A stretch of DNA of 64,000 nt from Bacteroidaceae bacterium (GTDB taxonomy: Bacteria > Bacteroidota > Bacteroidia > Bacteroidales > Bacteroidaceae), in NCBI GenBank assembly GCA_017935785.1, contig JAGBGU010000042.1, forward strand, positions 1 to 64,000, given 5' to 3'. The first letter of the stretch is position 1. Each line of letters starts with the position of its first letter. Shown piece after piece: positions 54,141 through 63,362 of this stretch. Position numbers and translations under genes: made by a program. The notes beneath the pieces were generated by a model. The model saw only the letters and a program-made list of their open reading frames with translations, had not been told where the DNA came from and ran no database searches.

Positions 54141-54342
54141 CATATCCTATATCTATCAAACGTCCCTGATATCCTTCACTTATCGAATCCCACTCCATCA
54201 AATCTCACAGCTCGCATCCCCTATATATTATATATAATGTATAAGAATCGGGAACGCTTTCACGACATATCAGATACTGTCCGATTGCTCGCATCTGTGA
54301 AAAAGAGCATACTTAACACAAACAAAAAACGTGTTAAATTTC

Positions 54343-54374
54343 TTGGAGGATTTCAATGATTTTGTTAACTTTGC
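54343..54374 (+). promoter_or_regulatory. Promoter of the giant surface-protein gene
   Basis: TTG at 54343-54345, 20 bases, TAACTTTGC at 54366-54374. This near-consensus site gives a leader of about 105 bases before the start codon at 54487. Confidence 0.75.
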
Positions 54375-54486
54375 CTAACAATATCATAAAATAAGCGAAA
54401 AAAACGTGCAAAAAGAGCAGAAAAACCCTCCTGTTCCGCTTGTGCAAAATATTAATTATTAGAGGGTAACTTTAAAAATCATTGCT

Positions 54487-57400
54487 ATGAGGCAAAAAAA
54501 CTTCTTCTCTCTGTACTCAGTGATAGCAGCGATGTTTGCATTCCTCTTCTCCGGCAACGTGCTGGCGCATGAGAATGCTGATATCCTTGGCTTGAACCCA
54601 GGGTACTTGAACTCAGCAACCGTCGAGCAGAACGACGACGGTTCGTGGACAATTGCCACAACGGGCAGCGAACCCTATGTGGCTACAAGTGGTTTGAGTC
54701 GCGACCTTACCGAGGCCGAGACATCACTTACCTTCGAGTATCAGGCATCTGCAGACTGCCCGCTCGAGTTTTTCTTCTCTACCAAGGTTGGTAACAACTA
54801 TGCAACCGGTTACAGCTACAACCTGGGCAACGCCCCCAAGACTTCCGAATGGAAGCGCGTGACCATTGACATCACCAAGGCACGCCAGGAATGGGGTTGG
54901 GGTCTTGCCGGCCACACCCTGCGCGTAGATGCCGGTGTTGCAGAAGGCATGACCTTCCAGATCCGCGACCTGCACGCCTGCACCGATGCCCCCATGGATC
55001 CCCTGGAAGGCTACACCATTCAGGACGGTGCCATCCAGATCAATTCACAGGAAGACTTTGACAAGTGGATTGCAGGCTTTAGCAAATTCCTCACAAAGGC
55101 CCAGATTCCTCACACCAACGTATGTCTGAACACTGATGTAGCCATTACATCTACCACCGGTTCAGTCATTCCCCAGTTCAACGCTGTATTGGACGGTAAG
55201 GGACACAAGCTCACCATTGACATGAGCTATACCCTCGCTTCCGGCGAAAGCGTTGAGGTGGGTCATGCCCCCATCAGCCTGCTTTACGGTACTGTAAAGA
55301 ACCTGGTTGTTGACGGAACCATCAGCGGTAACTCAAAATATCTGGCTTCTGTAGCCAAGGACTGCCACAATGGTTCAGTTATCGAGAACGTTGTCAGCTA
55401 CGTAAATATCGTATCTGAGATTTCCGGCGACGGTACCCACGGCGGTATCAACGGACGTAACGAGGGTAGCGCAACCTTCCGCAACGTTATGTTTGCCGGT
55501 ACCATCAGCGGTGGTGCCACAACAAGCTGTGGTGGTATTACCGGTTGGTGTAGTGGCAAGAGCTCATACGAGGGTGTGCTGATGATTGGAGCCATCACGG
55601 TAGATCCCACCAACTGCAACACTATTACCCGTAACCAGGGCAATGCCATCATCAAGAACGTATATGCCAGCGAGCACATCAACGAAACTCCCGCAGGCGT
55701 AACTATTTTCACTCCCGAGCAACTGGCCAGCGGAGAGGTTTGCTTCGGCCTGAACGGCGACCAGCGCACCATCTCCTGGTACCAGACCCTGGGCGAGGAT
55801 GACGTTCCCACACTGGACAGCACCCACAAGCAGGTTTACTCTGACGGTGAATACAACTGCGACGGTACGCTCATCAGCGAAACCGCCACTTACAGCAACG
55901 AGGGAAGCGTAAACATCCCCGATCACGAATGGAACGATTTCGGTACCTGCGACAACTGCGGTCAGGGCAAGCCCGGCTTCATTGAGCAGAACGCTGACGG
56001 CTACTTCCTCGTGAACACTCCCGAGCAGCTGGTTTACATGTCAAGCTACGCTACAAACAACCCCACCGCCAAGATTCTGATTACCCAGGATCTGGACATG
56101 GCTGAAGTAACCGAATACTACAAGCCCATCCGCGGTGCGTATGCCGGTATCTTCGACGGTGGCGGCCACACCATCTCTAACCTCATCATCAACAACGTGC
56201 CCAACGAGACAACCGGAGAGGGCGCAACCACCGTAAATGACCAGGCGCTTATCGGTCTGGCTGGCGGATGTACCGTTAAGAACCTTACCCTGGACGCTAC
56301 CTGTTCAATCATGGGTGGCGGCTACAGCGCAGGTTTCGTTGGAGAGACCACAGGTTCTGTAACCATTACCATGGAGAACCTCTTCATGCACGGTAACGTA
56401 CGTGCCGAAGGCCCCAACGGTGCAGGTATCTATGGCTGTAACATGAGTTCTACCGCTACTATTGTAATGACAAACTGCGGCGTTACAGGTAATATCGTAG
56501 GTAACAACGAGGCCGGTGCATTGAGCGGATGGTTCGGCGTCGGCAAGGCTACTGTAACCAACTGCTGGTTTACCGGAACTATCGAAGGATGCGACAATAC
56601 AACCAGTGCCGTGATCTGCCGTCCTGCAGGAGACTCTGATGTAGCTTTCACCAACTGCTGGTCTTATTTGGGTGACCGTACAAATATTGGCAAATTGGAT
56701 TCAGAAGATGCCGCTTCTAACGGTGAACTTACCTGGAAACTGAACAAGAGCAGCTTCGTGAACCCCACCTGGTTCCAGAATCTGGACGAAGGCGACGCTT
56801 ATCCCTCACTGGACAAGAGCCGCGGCATTGTTTACCAGACCACAGACGGATATGCCACTGTGATTGAGTCTGACGCAGAAAGCTTCGGCAAGTTCATGAA
56901 GGGTCTTCAAGACGTAGGTTTGGCTTACATTGAGAGCGAAGACGCACAGAACTATGCCAACGTAAATCTGCTGGCTGAATATGTAGAACTGGTGAACGCA
57001 TACAGCACCACCACTGACATGGCCACCATTACCGAGGCTTACAATGCAGAACGCGCAAAGTATAATGAAGTAACCGCTTCAGTTACCGCTTACAAGAACT
57101 ACGAGGCTACCGTGAACGACATTCTCAACACGCTGGAAACTCGTGACGACTTCAGCGGCGACGACCGCGACTTCCTGGAAGGCATCTATCTGGGCGAGAA
57201 CGCAGCTCCCGGCGAATACGAGGCAGCTCCCAACGGTACCTACGAGTACATCATGGAAACCCGTACGCTTACCACTAAGGAGGTTAACGCTGAGATTGAA
57301 TACGTGAAGGAACTGCTCCGTATCGCTGTAGCCAACGGCTATACTCCCGGTACCGAAATCACCAACATGCTGGTGAACGCCAACTTTGCTGAAGGCTTTA

Positions 57401-60400
57401 CCGGATGGAAGGGCACTGTGTTCACAGGCCACGGAGCCAGCCCCACAGAAGGCAGCACCATGCACGCAGCCGAAATCTGGAGCACCACCAACCACGACAT
57501 GTATCAGGAAATCGTAGCCGCCAAGAGCGGTATCTACGAACTGCAGATCCGCGGTGGTTACCGTGCTTACAACGATGCTATGAGCCCACAGCTCTCTCCC
57601 TACATCTACATGAACGGTAACGCCAACTACCTGCAGAGCGTACTGGACGGCGCCATTCCCGCCGATGAGGCAGAGGACGGTGTAAACTGTAACCTGACCG
57701 GAGGCGTTAATGACCTGCCCATCCTCAACGAAGAGGGCGACACCATCGCATGGGCTATGCACGGTGTAATCTCTCTGAACAAGGCATTCGAGGCCGGCCG
57801 TCATGACAACCGTCTCGTACTCTTGGCACAGGAGGGCGATACCATCCGCTTGGGTGTGAAACATACATTCTTCAACGGTGGCACTAACGACTGGGTAGGT
57901 ATCGGTGACATCCACCTGACTTACCACGGCGAAATGGAAGACTCTGAAGAAGCTATCGACCGCGCACTGGAAAGCATGCTCGCTCGTGCCAACTCACTGC
58001 AGGGTATCCAATTCGCAAGTGATGACACCTACACCAAATATCCCAACTACAGCAAGACCATTCAGGATCGTCTGGCTGCCGCTATCGAAAAGGGTAATGG
58101 CGCTGCAGACGTAGCCACCAAGTATGAGGTAATTGAAGAGCTGTCTGCAGTATTCAAGGAGGCTATCGAAAGCAAGATGGCTTACAAGCACTACTTCGCA
58201 GAAGTGGAGAAGGTGGTTGACTACGCTTACTTGGCATACGAAATGGACGAGGTGAAATACAAGGAACTTGCCGCAGCTGCTGCCGCCATTCAGGAAGAGG
58301 GTTTTATCGCTTACGAAAACGGCTCTCTCAGCACAGAAGAGGCTAACGAATGCGCAATTGCAAAGACTGTTCCCGTATATCCCACTATCGATGAAAACGG
58401 AACCTATCATGTAGCTAACACCGCTCAGATGGCTTACGTGACCAATATCATCAAGAACGAAAACAATGCCATCAACGTGGCTTTGGATGGTGACGTATAT
58501 TTCAACACCAGCATGATGATGACTGACTTCTACGGTGACTTGGACGGTCAGGATCACACTATCACGGTTAACATCGAACGTACTGCCGACAATGCAGCCA
58601 TCTTCGAGAACATCCGTGGCTCTGAAATCAAGAACCTGATTGTAAGAGGTTCAATCGTAACTCCCAACAAGTATGCTGCCGCTATTGCCGCTCACGCTCA
58701 CGACGCATGTAAGATTTACCGCGTTCAGAGCTGGGTAGACATCCAGGGTAACATCGCAGGCGACGGAACTCACGCAGGTATCATTGGCGTTAACGAAAGC
58801 GGTACCCTTGATCTGAGCTACAGTATGTTCGCCGGAACAATGAGCGGTACAGCCGCCAATAACGGTGGTCTTGTAGGTTGGGGATCTGCCACAGTAGATG
58901 CCAAGAACTGCTTGATCATTGCCAACATCACTACCAGCCCCGAAAGCAGTAACATCATCGCTCGTAACTCTGTTACAGCCAAGGATTGCTACTTCGTGAC
59001 TCCTTATGGTGGTACTCCTGCCGGCGCATACCAGATTACAGAAGATCAGCTGGCAAACGGTTATGTTACATACATGCTGAACAGTGGCAAGACCCGCAAG
59101 GACGTAGTATGGCGTCAGAACCTTGACGGCAGCGACGTCATTCCCACTCTTGATCCCACTCATAAGGTTGTTTACATGACTGCTGACAGCACCTACACTA
59201 ACGACATCCAGAACGAGATTGAAAAGTACGAAGGTACAGAAAGTGATCCCTACATCATCAATACTCCTCAGGACATGGCTCTGCTGCGCAGATTCATGCT
59301 TCCCGGCCGCGTAAACTATGTGAAGCTGGGTGCTGACATTGACATGGCAGAGATTACCTCTTGGACTCCGCTGAACATGGACGGTGACAAGGCTGATGGC
59401 AGAAACTACCAGAATATCATCGACTTCGACGGACAGGGTCACGTAATCAGCAACTTCAGTTGCACAGATCCCAACACCTCTTATAACAGCTTCTTCGGAA
59501 TCCTGAACGGTAACGTTCGCAACGTAGGTTTCAAGAATGCAGTTGTAGCTTCAGAAAAGACTGGTACCGGTATCCTCGGCGGTTATATAGGTCATAACGA
59601 CTTCCAGAACGCTGACGCTACCAAGGCAGTAAGCAAGATTGAAAACGTTTGGGTTAGCGGTCAGCTGACCGGCAGCAAGGATTACATCGGCGGATTCTTC
59701 GGAACCGTTGCTGGTCCCACCGTTGTGAAGAACTGCTACAGCAACATTGAAATCATCAGCGACGCTCCTTATGTAGGAGGTATTGCAGGCCGCGTTCGCG
59801 ACCAGTTCCATGTAGACCAGGCTTATGCTGCCGGCAGCATTACCACCACAAGCGAAGAAAACGTAGTTGGCGGTATCATCGGCGGTGCACAGCAGGCTGT
59901 TACCGAACCCGGTTACTACAACAACATCGTAGTTTGGAACAACCAGGATCAGAACTTCGGTCCCACTGTTGAAGCCAAGGAAGTTACTTATCCTGTAGCT
60001 GACCTGTTGGATGTAGTATTCAACGCAGACGGAACCGCTACTGACATCTCTCCCGCTCAGCAGGAAATCCAAGTTATTGGCGAACCTAAGGTTGCTTACA
60101 GCGAGAAGTTCGGTCAGAACGTATTCTTCAGCGAAGCTAACGGAAACACTCCTGTCAGCTACTTGAAGATTGATTATTCTGAGAACCAGGAATTGAAGGA
60201 TGCGTTGACCGACGGTTACACCATCGAAACAACCATTGCAATCCGCGACAAGGCTATTCCCGGTCTGATTAAGCCCTTCTGTGCTACAGAATCCGGTGGA
60301 TTCGGTTTCGAAATTACCGCTGCTGGTCAGATGAAGCACATCAACCACACTGACATTGATGGAACCAAGGCATATCGTTACGCTAACACCAGTGTTTATG

Positions 60401-60945
60401 CTAAGATGGATACATACTACCACATGGTAGGTGTGTACAACAAGGCTAACCGCAAGGTATTCTGCTACATCAATGGTGTCAATGCAGCCGAAGGTGCAGC
60501 CGAAGGCGTGCTCCACTTCCCCGACAACGCAGAACACCAGTGGATTGGTATCGGAGCTGACGCAGGCGTTCAGTCTGGTGCAAACTTCGAAATCATCAAC
60601 GCCCGTATCTACAACGAGCCTATCTCTGCCGACATGGCCAAGGCTCTCTACTGGAAGCAGAACGGTCGTGACTTCTACACCGGCGACAAGAAGAGCAACA
60701 TCTCATTCTATGACGGTAGCAACTTCGCAGCTCTGCAGCAGGTTGTTGTTGACTGGGGCAAGCCCTGGCAGTGTGACATGGCTGAAGGCAGCTATCCCAC
60801 ATTCGACGGCACTCTGGCTGACGGTATCCAAGGCGTAGAAAGCAACGCAGTTAAGGGCAAGATCTTCAACATCAATGGTATCCAGGTAGAAAAGACCACT
60901 AAGGGTCTCTACATCATCGATGGCAAGAAGATTATGGTTAAGTAA
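54487..60945 (+). CDS. Giant secreted surface protein with duplicated solenoid-like modules
   Basis: The 2152-residue product has a signal peptide (to about residue 27, VLA-H). A jelly-roll-like domain follows (about 30-165), then four beta-solenoid, GLUG-like regions (about 175-460, 505-790, 1297-1562, 1588-1836). Between them are helical linkers (about 800-955, 1150-1290) and a second carbohydrate-binding-like domain (about 957-1140; NANFAEGFTGW). A LamG-like domain (about 1898-2054) precedes a final tail, FNINGIQVEKTTKGLYIIDGKKIMVK-like, at about 2115-2152. Residues 314-450 and 1424-1562 are clear duplicates (GDGTHGG/GDGTHAG to DSTHK/DPTHK). Codon choice is strongly biased, suggesting high expression. 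No enzyme motif is seen. Adhesion or glycan binding is an inference. Confidence 0.8.
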   Translation: MRQKNFFSLYSVIAAMFAFLFSGNVLAHENADILGLNPGYLNSATVEQNDDGSWTIATTGSEPYVATSGLSRDLTEAETSLTFEYQASADCPLEFFFSTKVGNNYATGYSYNLGNAPKTSEWKRVTIDITKARQEWGWGLAGHTLRVDAGVAEGMTFQIRDLHACTDAPMDPLEGYTIQDGAIQINSQEDFDKWIAGFSKFLTKAQIPHTNVCLNTDVAITSTTGSVIPQFNAVLDGKGHKLTIDMSYTLASGESVEVGHAPISLLYGTVKNLVVDGTISGNSKYLASVAKDCHNGSVIENVVSYVNIVSEISGDGTHGGINGRNEGSATFRNVMFAGTISGGATTSCGGITGWCSGKSSYEGVLMIGAITVDPTNCNTITRNQGNAIIKNVYASEHINETPAGVTIFTPEQLASGEVCFGLNGDQRTISWYQTLGEDDVPTLDSTHKQVYSDGEYNCDGTLISETATYSNEGSVNIPDHEWNDFGTCDNCGQGKPGFIEQNADGYFLVNTPEQLVYMSSYATNNPTAKILITQDLDMAEVTEYYKPIRGAYAGIFDGGGHTISNLIINNVPNETTGEGATTVNDQALIGLAGGCTVKNLTLDATCSIMGGGYSAGFVGETTGSVTITMENLFMHGNVRAEGPNGAGIYGCNMSSTATIVMTNCGVTGNIVGNNEAGALSGWFGVGKATVTNCWFTGTIEGCDNTTSAVICRPAGDSDVAFTNCWSYLGDRTNIGKLDSEDAASNGELTWKLNKSSFVNPTWFQNLDEGDAYPSLDKSRGIVYQTTDGYATVIESDAESFGKFMKGLQDVGLAYIESEDAQNYANVNLLAEYVELVNAYSTTTDMATITEAYNAERAKYNEVTASVTAYKNYEATVNDILNTLETRDDFSGDDRDFLEGIYLGENAAPGEYEAAPNGTYEYIMETRTLTTKEVNAEIEYVKELLRIAVANGYTPGTEITNMLVNANFAEGFTGWKGTVFTGHGASPTEGSTMHAAEIWSTTNHDMYQEIVAAKSGIYELQIRGGYRAYNDAMSPQLSPYIYMNGNANYLQSVLDGAIPADEAEDGVNCNLTGGVNDLPILNEEGDTIAWAMHGVISLNKAFEAGRHDNRLVLLAQEGDTIRLGVKHTFFNGGTNDWVGIGDIHLTYHGEMEDSEEAIDRALESMLARANSLQGIQFASDDTYTKYPNYSKTIQDRLAAAIEKGNGAADVATKYEVIEELSAVFKEAIESKMAYKHYFAEVEKVVDYAYLAYEMDEVKYKELAAAAAAIQEEGFIAYENGSLSTEEANECAIAKTVPVYPTIDENGTYHVANTAQMAYVTNIIKNENNAINVALDGDVYFNTSMMMTDFYGDLDGQDHTITVNIERTADNAAIFENIRGSEIKNLIVRGSIVTPNKYAAAIAAHAHDACKIYRVQSWVDIQGNIAGDGTHAGIIGVNESGTLDLSYSMFAGTMSGTAANNGGLVGWGSATVDAKNCLIIANITTSPESSNIIARNSVTAKDCYFVTPYGGTPAGAYQITEDQLANGYVTYMLNSGKTRKDVVWRQNLDGSDVIPTLDPTHKVVYMTADSTYTNDIQNEIEKYEGTESDPYIINTPQDMALLRRFMLPGRVNYVKLGADIDMAEITSWTPLNMDGDKADGRNYQNIIDFDGQGHVISNFSCTDPNTSYNSFFGILNGNVRNVGFKNAVVASEKTGTGILGGYIGHNDFQNADATKAVSKIENVWVSGQLTGSKDYIGGFFGTVAGPTVVKNCYSNIEIISDAPYVGGIAGRVRDQFHVDQAYAAGSITTTSEENVVGGIIGGAQQAVTEPGYYNNIVVWNNQDQNFGPTVEAKEVTYPVADLLDVVFNADGTATDISPAQQEIQVIGEPKVAYSEKFGQNVFFSEANGNTPVSYLKIDYSENQELKDALTDGYTIETTIAIRDKAIPGLIKPFCATESGGFGFEITAAGQMKHINHTDIDGTKAYRYANTSVYAKMDTYYHMVGVYNKANRKVFCYINGVNAAEGAAEGVLHFPDNAEHQWIGIGADAGVQSGANFEIINARIYNEPISADMAKALYWKQNGRDFYTGDKKSNISFYDGSNFAALQQVVVDWGKPWQCDMAEGSYPTFDGTLADGIQGVESNAVKGKIFNINGIQVEKTTKGLYIIDGKKIMVK

Positions 60946-60970
60946 TTAACAATCCCAATCTTAATAATTA

Positions 60971-61003
60971 TCCCCCGGGCCAAACCCGGGGGATTTTATT
61001 TTT
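60971..61003 (+). terminator. Rho-independent terminator of the giant gene
   Basis: TCCCCCGGG (60971-60979), loop CCAAA, CCCGGGGGA (60985-60993), followed by TTTTATTTTT. Confidence 0.92.
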
Positions 61004-61011
61004 AGACTTTC

Positions 61012-61068
61012 CTGGATGAACTAGAATTTCTAGTTTTTCTAGTTTTTCTAGAAATTCTAGAGTTCTAT
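61012..61068. repeat. CTAG array with 9-bp period (copy 1)
   Basis: CTAG occurs at 61021, 61030, 61039, 61048 and 61057, exactly every 9 bases, with decayed members CTGG at 61012 and CTAT at 61065. Intervening bases are A/T-rich (AATTT, TTTTT, AAATT). It lies just after the giant gene's terminator and before the tRNA terminator. Confidence 0.85.
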
Positions 61069-61086
61069 AAAGGAAGCAAGCTATAT

Positions 61087-61115
61087 AAAACAAAAAGCCG
61101 CCAGAGGGCGGCTTT
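61087..61115 (-). terminator. Rho-independent terminator of the tRNA gene
   Basis: On the minus strand AAAGCCGCC, a 4-base loop and GGCGGCTTT (61094-61115) continue into TTTTTGTTTT. Confidence 0.85.
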
Positions 61116-61116
61116 G

Positions 61117-61189
61117 AGCGACAGGCGAGACTCGAACTCGTGACCCTCGGCTTGGGAAGCCGATGCTCTACCAACTGAGCTACTATCGC
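61117..61189 (-). tRNA. tRNA-Gly (anticodon CCC)
   Basis: The 73-base cloverleaf has acceptor stem GCGATAG/CTGTCGC, D-arm AGCTCAGTTGGTAGAGC, anticodon stem TCGGC/GCCGA with loop TTCCCAA (anticodon CCC, reading GGG), and T-arm with GTTCGAGTC. CCA is not encoded. Confidence 0.93.
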
Positions 61190-61212
61190 AATGATTATCC
61201 TTAAATTCTTAT

Positions 61213-61244
61213 GCAAAGTTAGCCATTTTCGGTATGATATGCAA
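61213..61244 (-). promoter_or_regulatory. Promoter of the tRNA-Gly gene
   Basis: On the minus strand TTG (61242-61244), 20 bases, TAACTTTGC (61213-61221), about 24 bases before the mature tRNA 5' end. Confidence 0.75.
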
Positions 61245-61292
61245 AAAATACTTAAAAAAAGGTATTTCTACGACAAATAATTTTTGAAATAG

Positions 61293-61339
61293 TTGCAAAT
61301 ATCAGATAAAGTAAGTACTTTTGCATTGTAATCATTACA
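61293..61339 (+). promoter_or_regulatory. Promoter and probable PerR-type operator of the Fur-like gene
   Basis: TTG at 61293-61295, 20 bases, TACTTTTGC at 61316-61324. The perfect inverted repeat TGTAAT-C-ATTACA at 61327-61339 sits over the expected transcript start and resembles the 7-1-7 Fur/PerR box. Binding there would repress the regulator and the rubrerythrin gene behind it. Confidence 0.7.
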
Positions 61340-61350
61340 GCAAGAAGGTT

Positions 61351-61773
61351 ATGACAGAACAAGAGGTAACAAGCATACTGAAGAACAAAGGGATATGCCC
61401 CACCCGCCCAAGAGTGGCCATACTGAAATATGTGTACGAACACTTCACGCATCCCACAGTAGATGAGGTTTACACCCAACTGGCTCCGGAGATATCCACG
61501 CTCAGCAAGACAACAGTGTATAACACGCTGCGCATGTACGCGGAAATGGGTTTGTGCAGTATGCTGACCATTAACGAGCGCCAGCTGGTATTTGACGGGA
61601 ATTACAAGCCGCACGCTCACTTCATGTGCAAGACCTGCGGAAGAGTGTATGACGTGCCCAATGCAGACGAAATAATGCAGAACTTCAGCATTCCCGGACA
61701 CCAGGCCGATGAAATGCACCTCTACTATAAAGGCACCTGCCAAAGCTGCCTGCTTAAACAAGAAAGAATTTAA
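61351..61773 (+). CDS. Fur-family regulator, PerR-like
   Basis: The 140-residue protein has a winged helix at about 10-75 (TRPRVAILKYVYEH; STLSKTTVYNTLRMYAEMG), a metal region KPHAHFMCKTCGRVYDV (His88, His90, Cys93, Cys96) and a C-terminal CQSC (Cys130, Cys133). The four cysteines fit the structural zinc site of Fur/PerR proteins. The adjacent peroxide-detoxifying rubrerythrin points to PerR rather than Fur. The open frame extends to a TTG at 61321, but that codon is part of the promoter, so the ATG at 61351 is used. Confidence 0.88.
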   Translation: MTEQEVTSILKNKGICPTRPRVAILKYVYEHFTHPTVDEVYTQLAPEISTLSKTTVYNTLRMYAEMGLCSMLTINERQLVFDGNYKPHAHFMCKTCGRVYDVPNADEIMQNFSIPGHQADEMHLYYKGTCQSCLLKQERI

Positions 61774-61826
61774 CATCAAAACAGAGAATAATAACAATCA
61801 AGTAAAACATTTAAAATTATAAGACT

Positions 61827-62375
61827 ATGACAAAGAAATATGTATGCACCGTATGTGGTTATATTCATGAAGGTAATGAAGCTCCTCAGGCTTGCCCCTT
61901 GTGCAAGGCTCCCACAGAGAAGTTCAAGGAAATGAAGGACGAGAAGCTGAACTTTGTATGCGAACATGAAATCGGCGTGGCAAAGGGCTGTCCCGAAGAA
62001 ATTATGGCAGGACTTAAGGCCAACTTTGAAGGCGAGTGCATGGAAGTGGGCATGTATCTGGCAATGGCCCGCCAGGCACACCGCGAGGGTTATCCCGAAA
62101 TTGGCGAGGCTTTCCGCCGCTATGCGCTTGAAGAGGCTGAACACGCTGCTAAGTTCTGTGAGCTGATCGGCGACATGGTATGGGACACCAAGACCAATCT
62201 GCAAAAGCGTGCTGAAGCAGAATGCGGCGCAACCGCAGGTAAGTTTGACATTGCCAAGGCTGCAAAGGAACTGAATCTGGATGCCATCCACGATACCGTA
62301 CACGAAATGGCAAAAGACGAGGCCCGTCACGGAAAAGGCTTCATCGGACTGCTGGAAAGATATTTTGGTGAGTAA
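61827..62375 (+). CDS. rbr: Reverse rubrerythrin (peroxidase)
   Basis: The 182-residue protein has the rubredoxin domain first (Cys7, Cys10, Cys23, Cys26), then the di-iron four-helix domain (about 45-182). Diiron ligands are visible in [28 protein letters not shown] and [12 protein letters not shown]. This domain order defines reverse rubrerythrins, which reduce hydrogen peroxide to water in anaerobes. It lies 53 bases after the PerR-like gene with no separate promoter visible, so the two are probably one transcript controlled by the operator at 61327-61339. Confidence 0.93.
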   Translation: MTKKYVCTVCGYIHEGNEAPQACPLCKAPTEKFKEMKDEKLNFVCEHEIGVAKGCPEEIMAGLKANFEGECMEVGMYLAMARQAHREGYPEIGEAFRRYALEEAEHAAKFCELIGDMVWDTKTNLQKRAEAECGATAGKFDIAKAAKELNLDAIHDTVHEMAKDEARHGKGFIGLLERYFGE

Positions 62376-62397
62376 TCACTTCTTTTCATGATGATGA

Positions 62398-62427
62398 GAA
62401 AGTCCACTCTGCAAAGGGTGGGCTTTC
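62398..62427 (+). terminator. Hairpin after the rubrerythrin gene
   Basis: GAAAGTCCAC (62398-62407) pairs with GTGGGCTTTC (62418-62427) with one G-T pair. There is only a weak T-stretch after it, so partial termination is likely. Confidence 0.55.
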
Positions 62428-62445
62428 GATGTTTACAGAAAACGC

Positions 62446-63264
62446 ATGCGGAACAGATACACATTATTTATATTATACACGCTGATACTGCTTTCATGCG
62501 GAGTTTCCATAAAAGCACAGAAACTTACCGCACAAAGGGGCGAGGTGGCATCGAGCTACAGCTTCTGGTTTTATAATCCACAGGTGATACCTGATGAGAA
62601 CGCGCACTACCCGTTACTGATATTCCTGCACGGTGCAAGTCTGTGCGGAAGGAATCTGGAAAAGGTAAAGCGCTATGGTCCCATCAGCGCTCTTGCCAAA
62701 GGAAGGTGTATTGACAGCTATATCGTTGCGCCCCAGAATCCGGGCGGAGCATGGAACCCAGAAAAGATAATGAGGATTGTGGAATGGGCAAGCGCATGCT
62801 ATGCAGTTGACACCACCAGAATCTACGTATATGGGATGAGTCTGGGCGGATATGGTACGATTGACTTTGCCGCCACATATCCAGAACGCGTTGCAGCCGC
62901 GATGGCCATCTGTGGCGGCGGGAGCGTAAAGGAATTGGATAGGCTTTCAGCAGTTCCGCTGTGGATTATCCATGGTACAGCGGACAAAGCGGTTGCCATT
63001 AAGGAATCAGACCGCGTAGCAAAGGCGATAAAGGACAGCGGCGATGATTCCCGGCTTATATATACACGGCTAAAAGGTGTAGATCACGGAAGACCCGGCC
63101 GTATCTTCTATATGCTGCAAACGTATGACTGGCTGTTCAGCCATTCCATAAAGGACGAGGGCAGACCCGTTTGCCGCGATTTTGAACTTACCGTCCCCAT
63201 GCTTAACACTGCCTATCAGGATTTGGGCACAAACGAGGATTATCTGCACAACTCTTTTGAATAG
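62446..63264 (+). CDS. Exported alpha/beta hydrolase
   Basis: The 272-residue protein has a signal peptide (to about residue 24, IKA-Q). The hydrolase core shows FLHGASLCG at 60-68, GMSLGG at 130-135 with nucleophile Ser132, HGTADKAV with Asp180, and VDHGRPG with His214, giving a complete catalytic triad. It resembles the PHB-depolymerase/feruloyl-esterase-like and prolyl-oligopeptidase-related group. It probably cleaves an ester in the periplasm; the substrate is unknown. It may be partly read through from the rubrerythrin operon, 70 bases upstream. Confidence 0.8.
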   Translation: MRNRYTLFILYTLILLSCGVSIKAQKLTAQRGEVASSYSFWFYNPQVIPDENAHYPLLIFLHGASLCGRNLEKVKRYGPISALAKGRCIDSYIVAPQNPGGAWNPEKIMRIVEWASACYAVDTTRIYVYGMSLGGYGTIDFAATYPERVAAAMAICGGGSVKELDRLSAVPLWIIHGTADKAVAIKESDRVAKAIKDSGDDSRLIYTRLKGVDHGRPGRIFYMLQTYDWLFSHSIKDEGRPVCRDFELTVPMLNTAYQDLGTNEDYLHNSFE

Positions 63265-63294
63265 CATAAAAGCCGGCATTTGCCGGCTTTTATG
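63265..63294 (+). terminator. Terminator between convergent genes
   Basis: A perfect 13-bp stem, CATAAAAGCCGGC and GCCGGCTTTTATG, around ATTT. The A/T arms give it a T-run on both strands, so it can work in either direction. Confidence 0.85.
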
Positions 63295-63298
63295 ATTA

Positions 63299-63356
63299 TT
63301 AGATAAGCTAGATTATCTAGAGATTCTAGAAGTTCTAGATATACTAGACAATCTAT
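63299..63356. repeat. CTAG array with 9-bp period (copy 2)
   Basis: CTAG at 63308, 63317, 63326, 63335 and 63344, exactly every 9 bases, with decayed members TTAG at 63299 and CTAT at 63353. Same design as 61012-61068, again directly after a terminator and next to a gene end. Confidence 0.85.
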
Positions 63357-63362
63357 AAAATA

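Noticed and set aside
54505..60800. Several minus-strand open frames of 120-328 residues opposite the giant gene
   Set aside because: They are antisense shadows produced by the strong codon bias of 54487-60945.
61321..61350. TTG start for the Fur-like gene
   Set aside because: The codon belongs to the TACTTTTGC promoter and the first residues would cover the operator; ATG at 61351 fits the family N-terminus.
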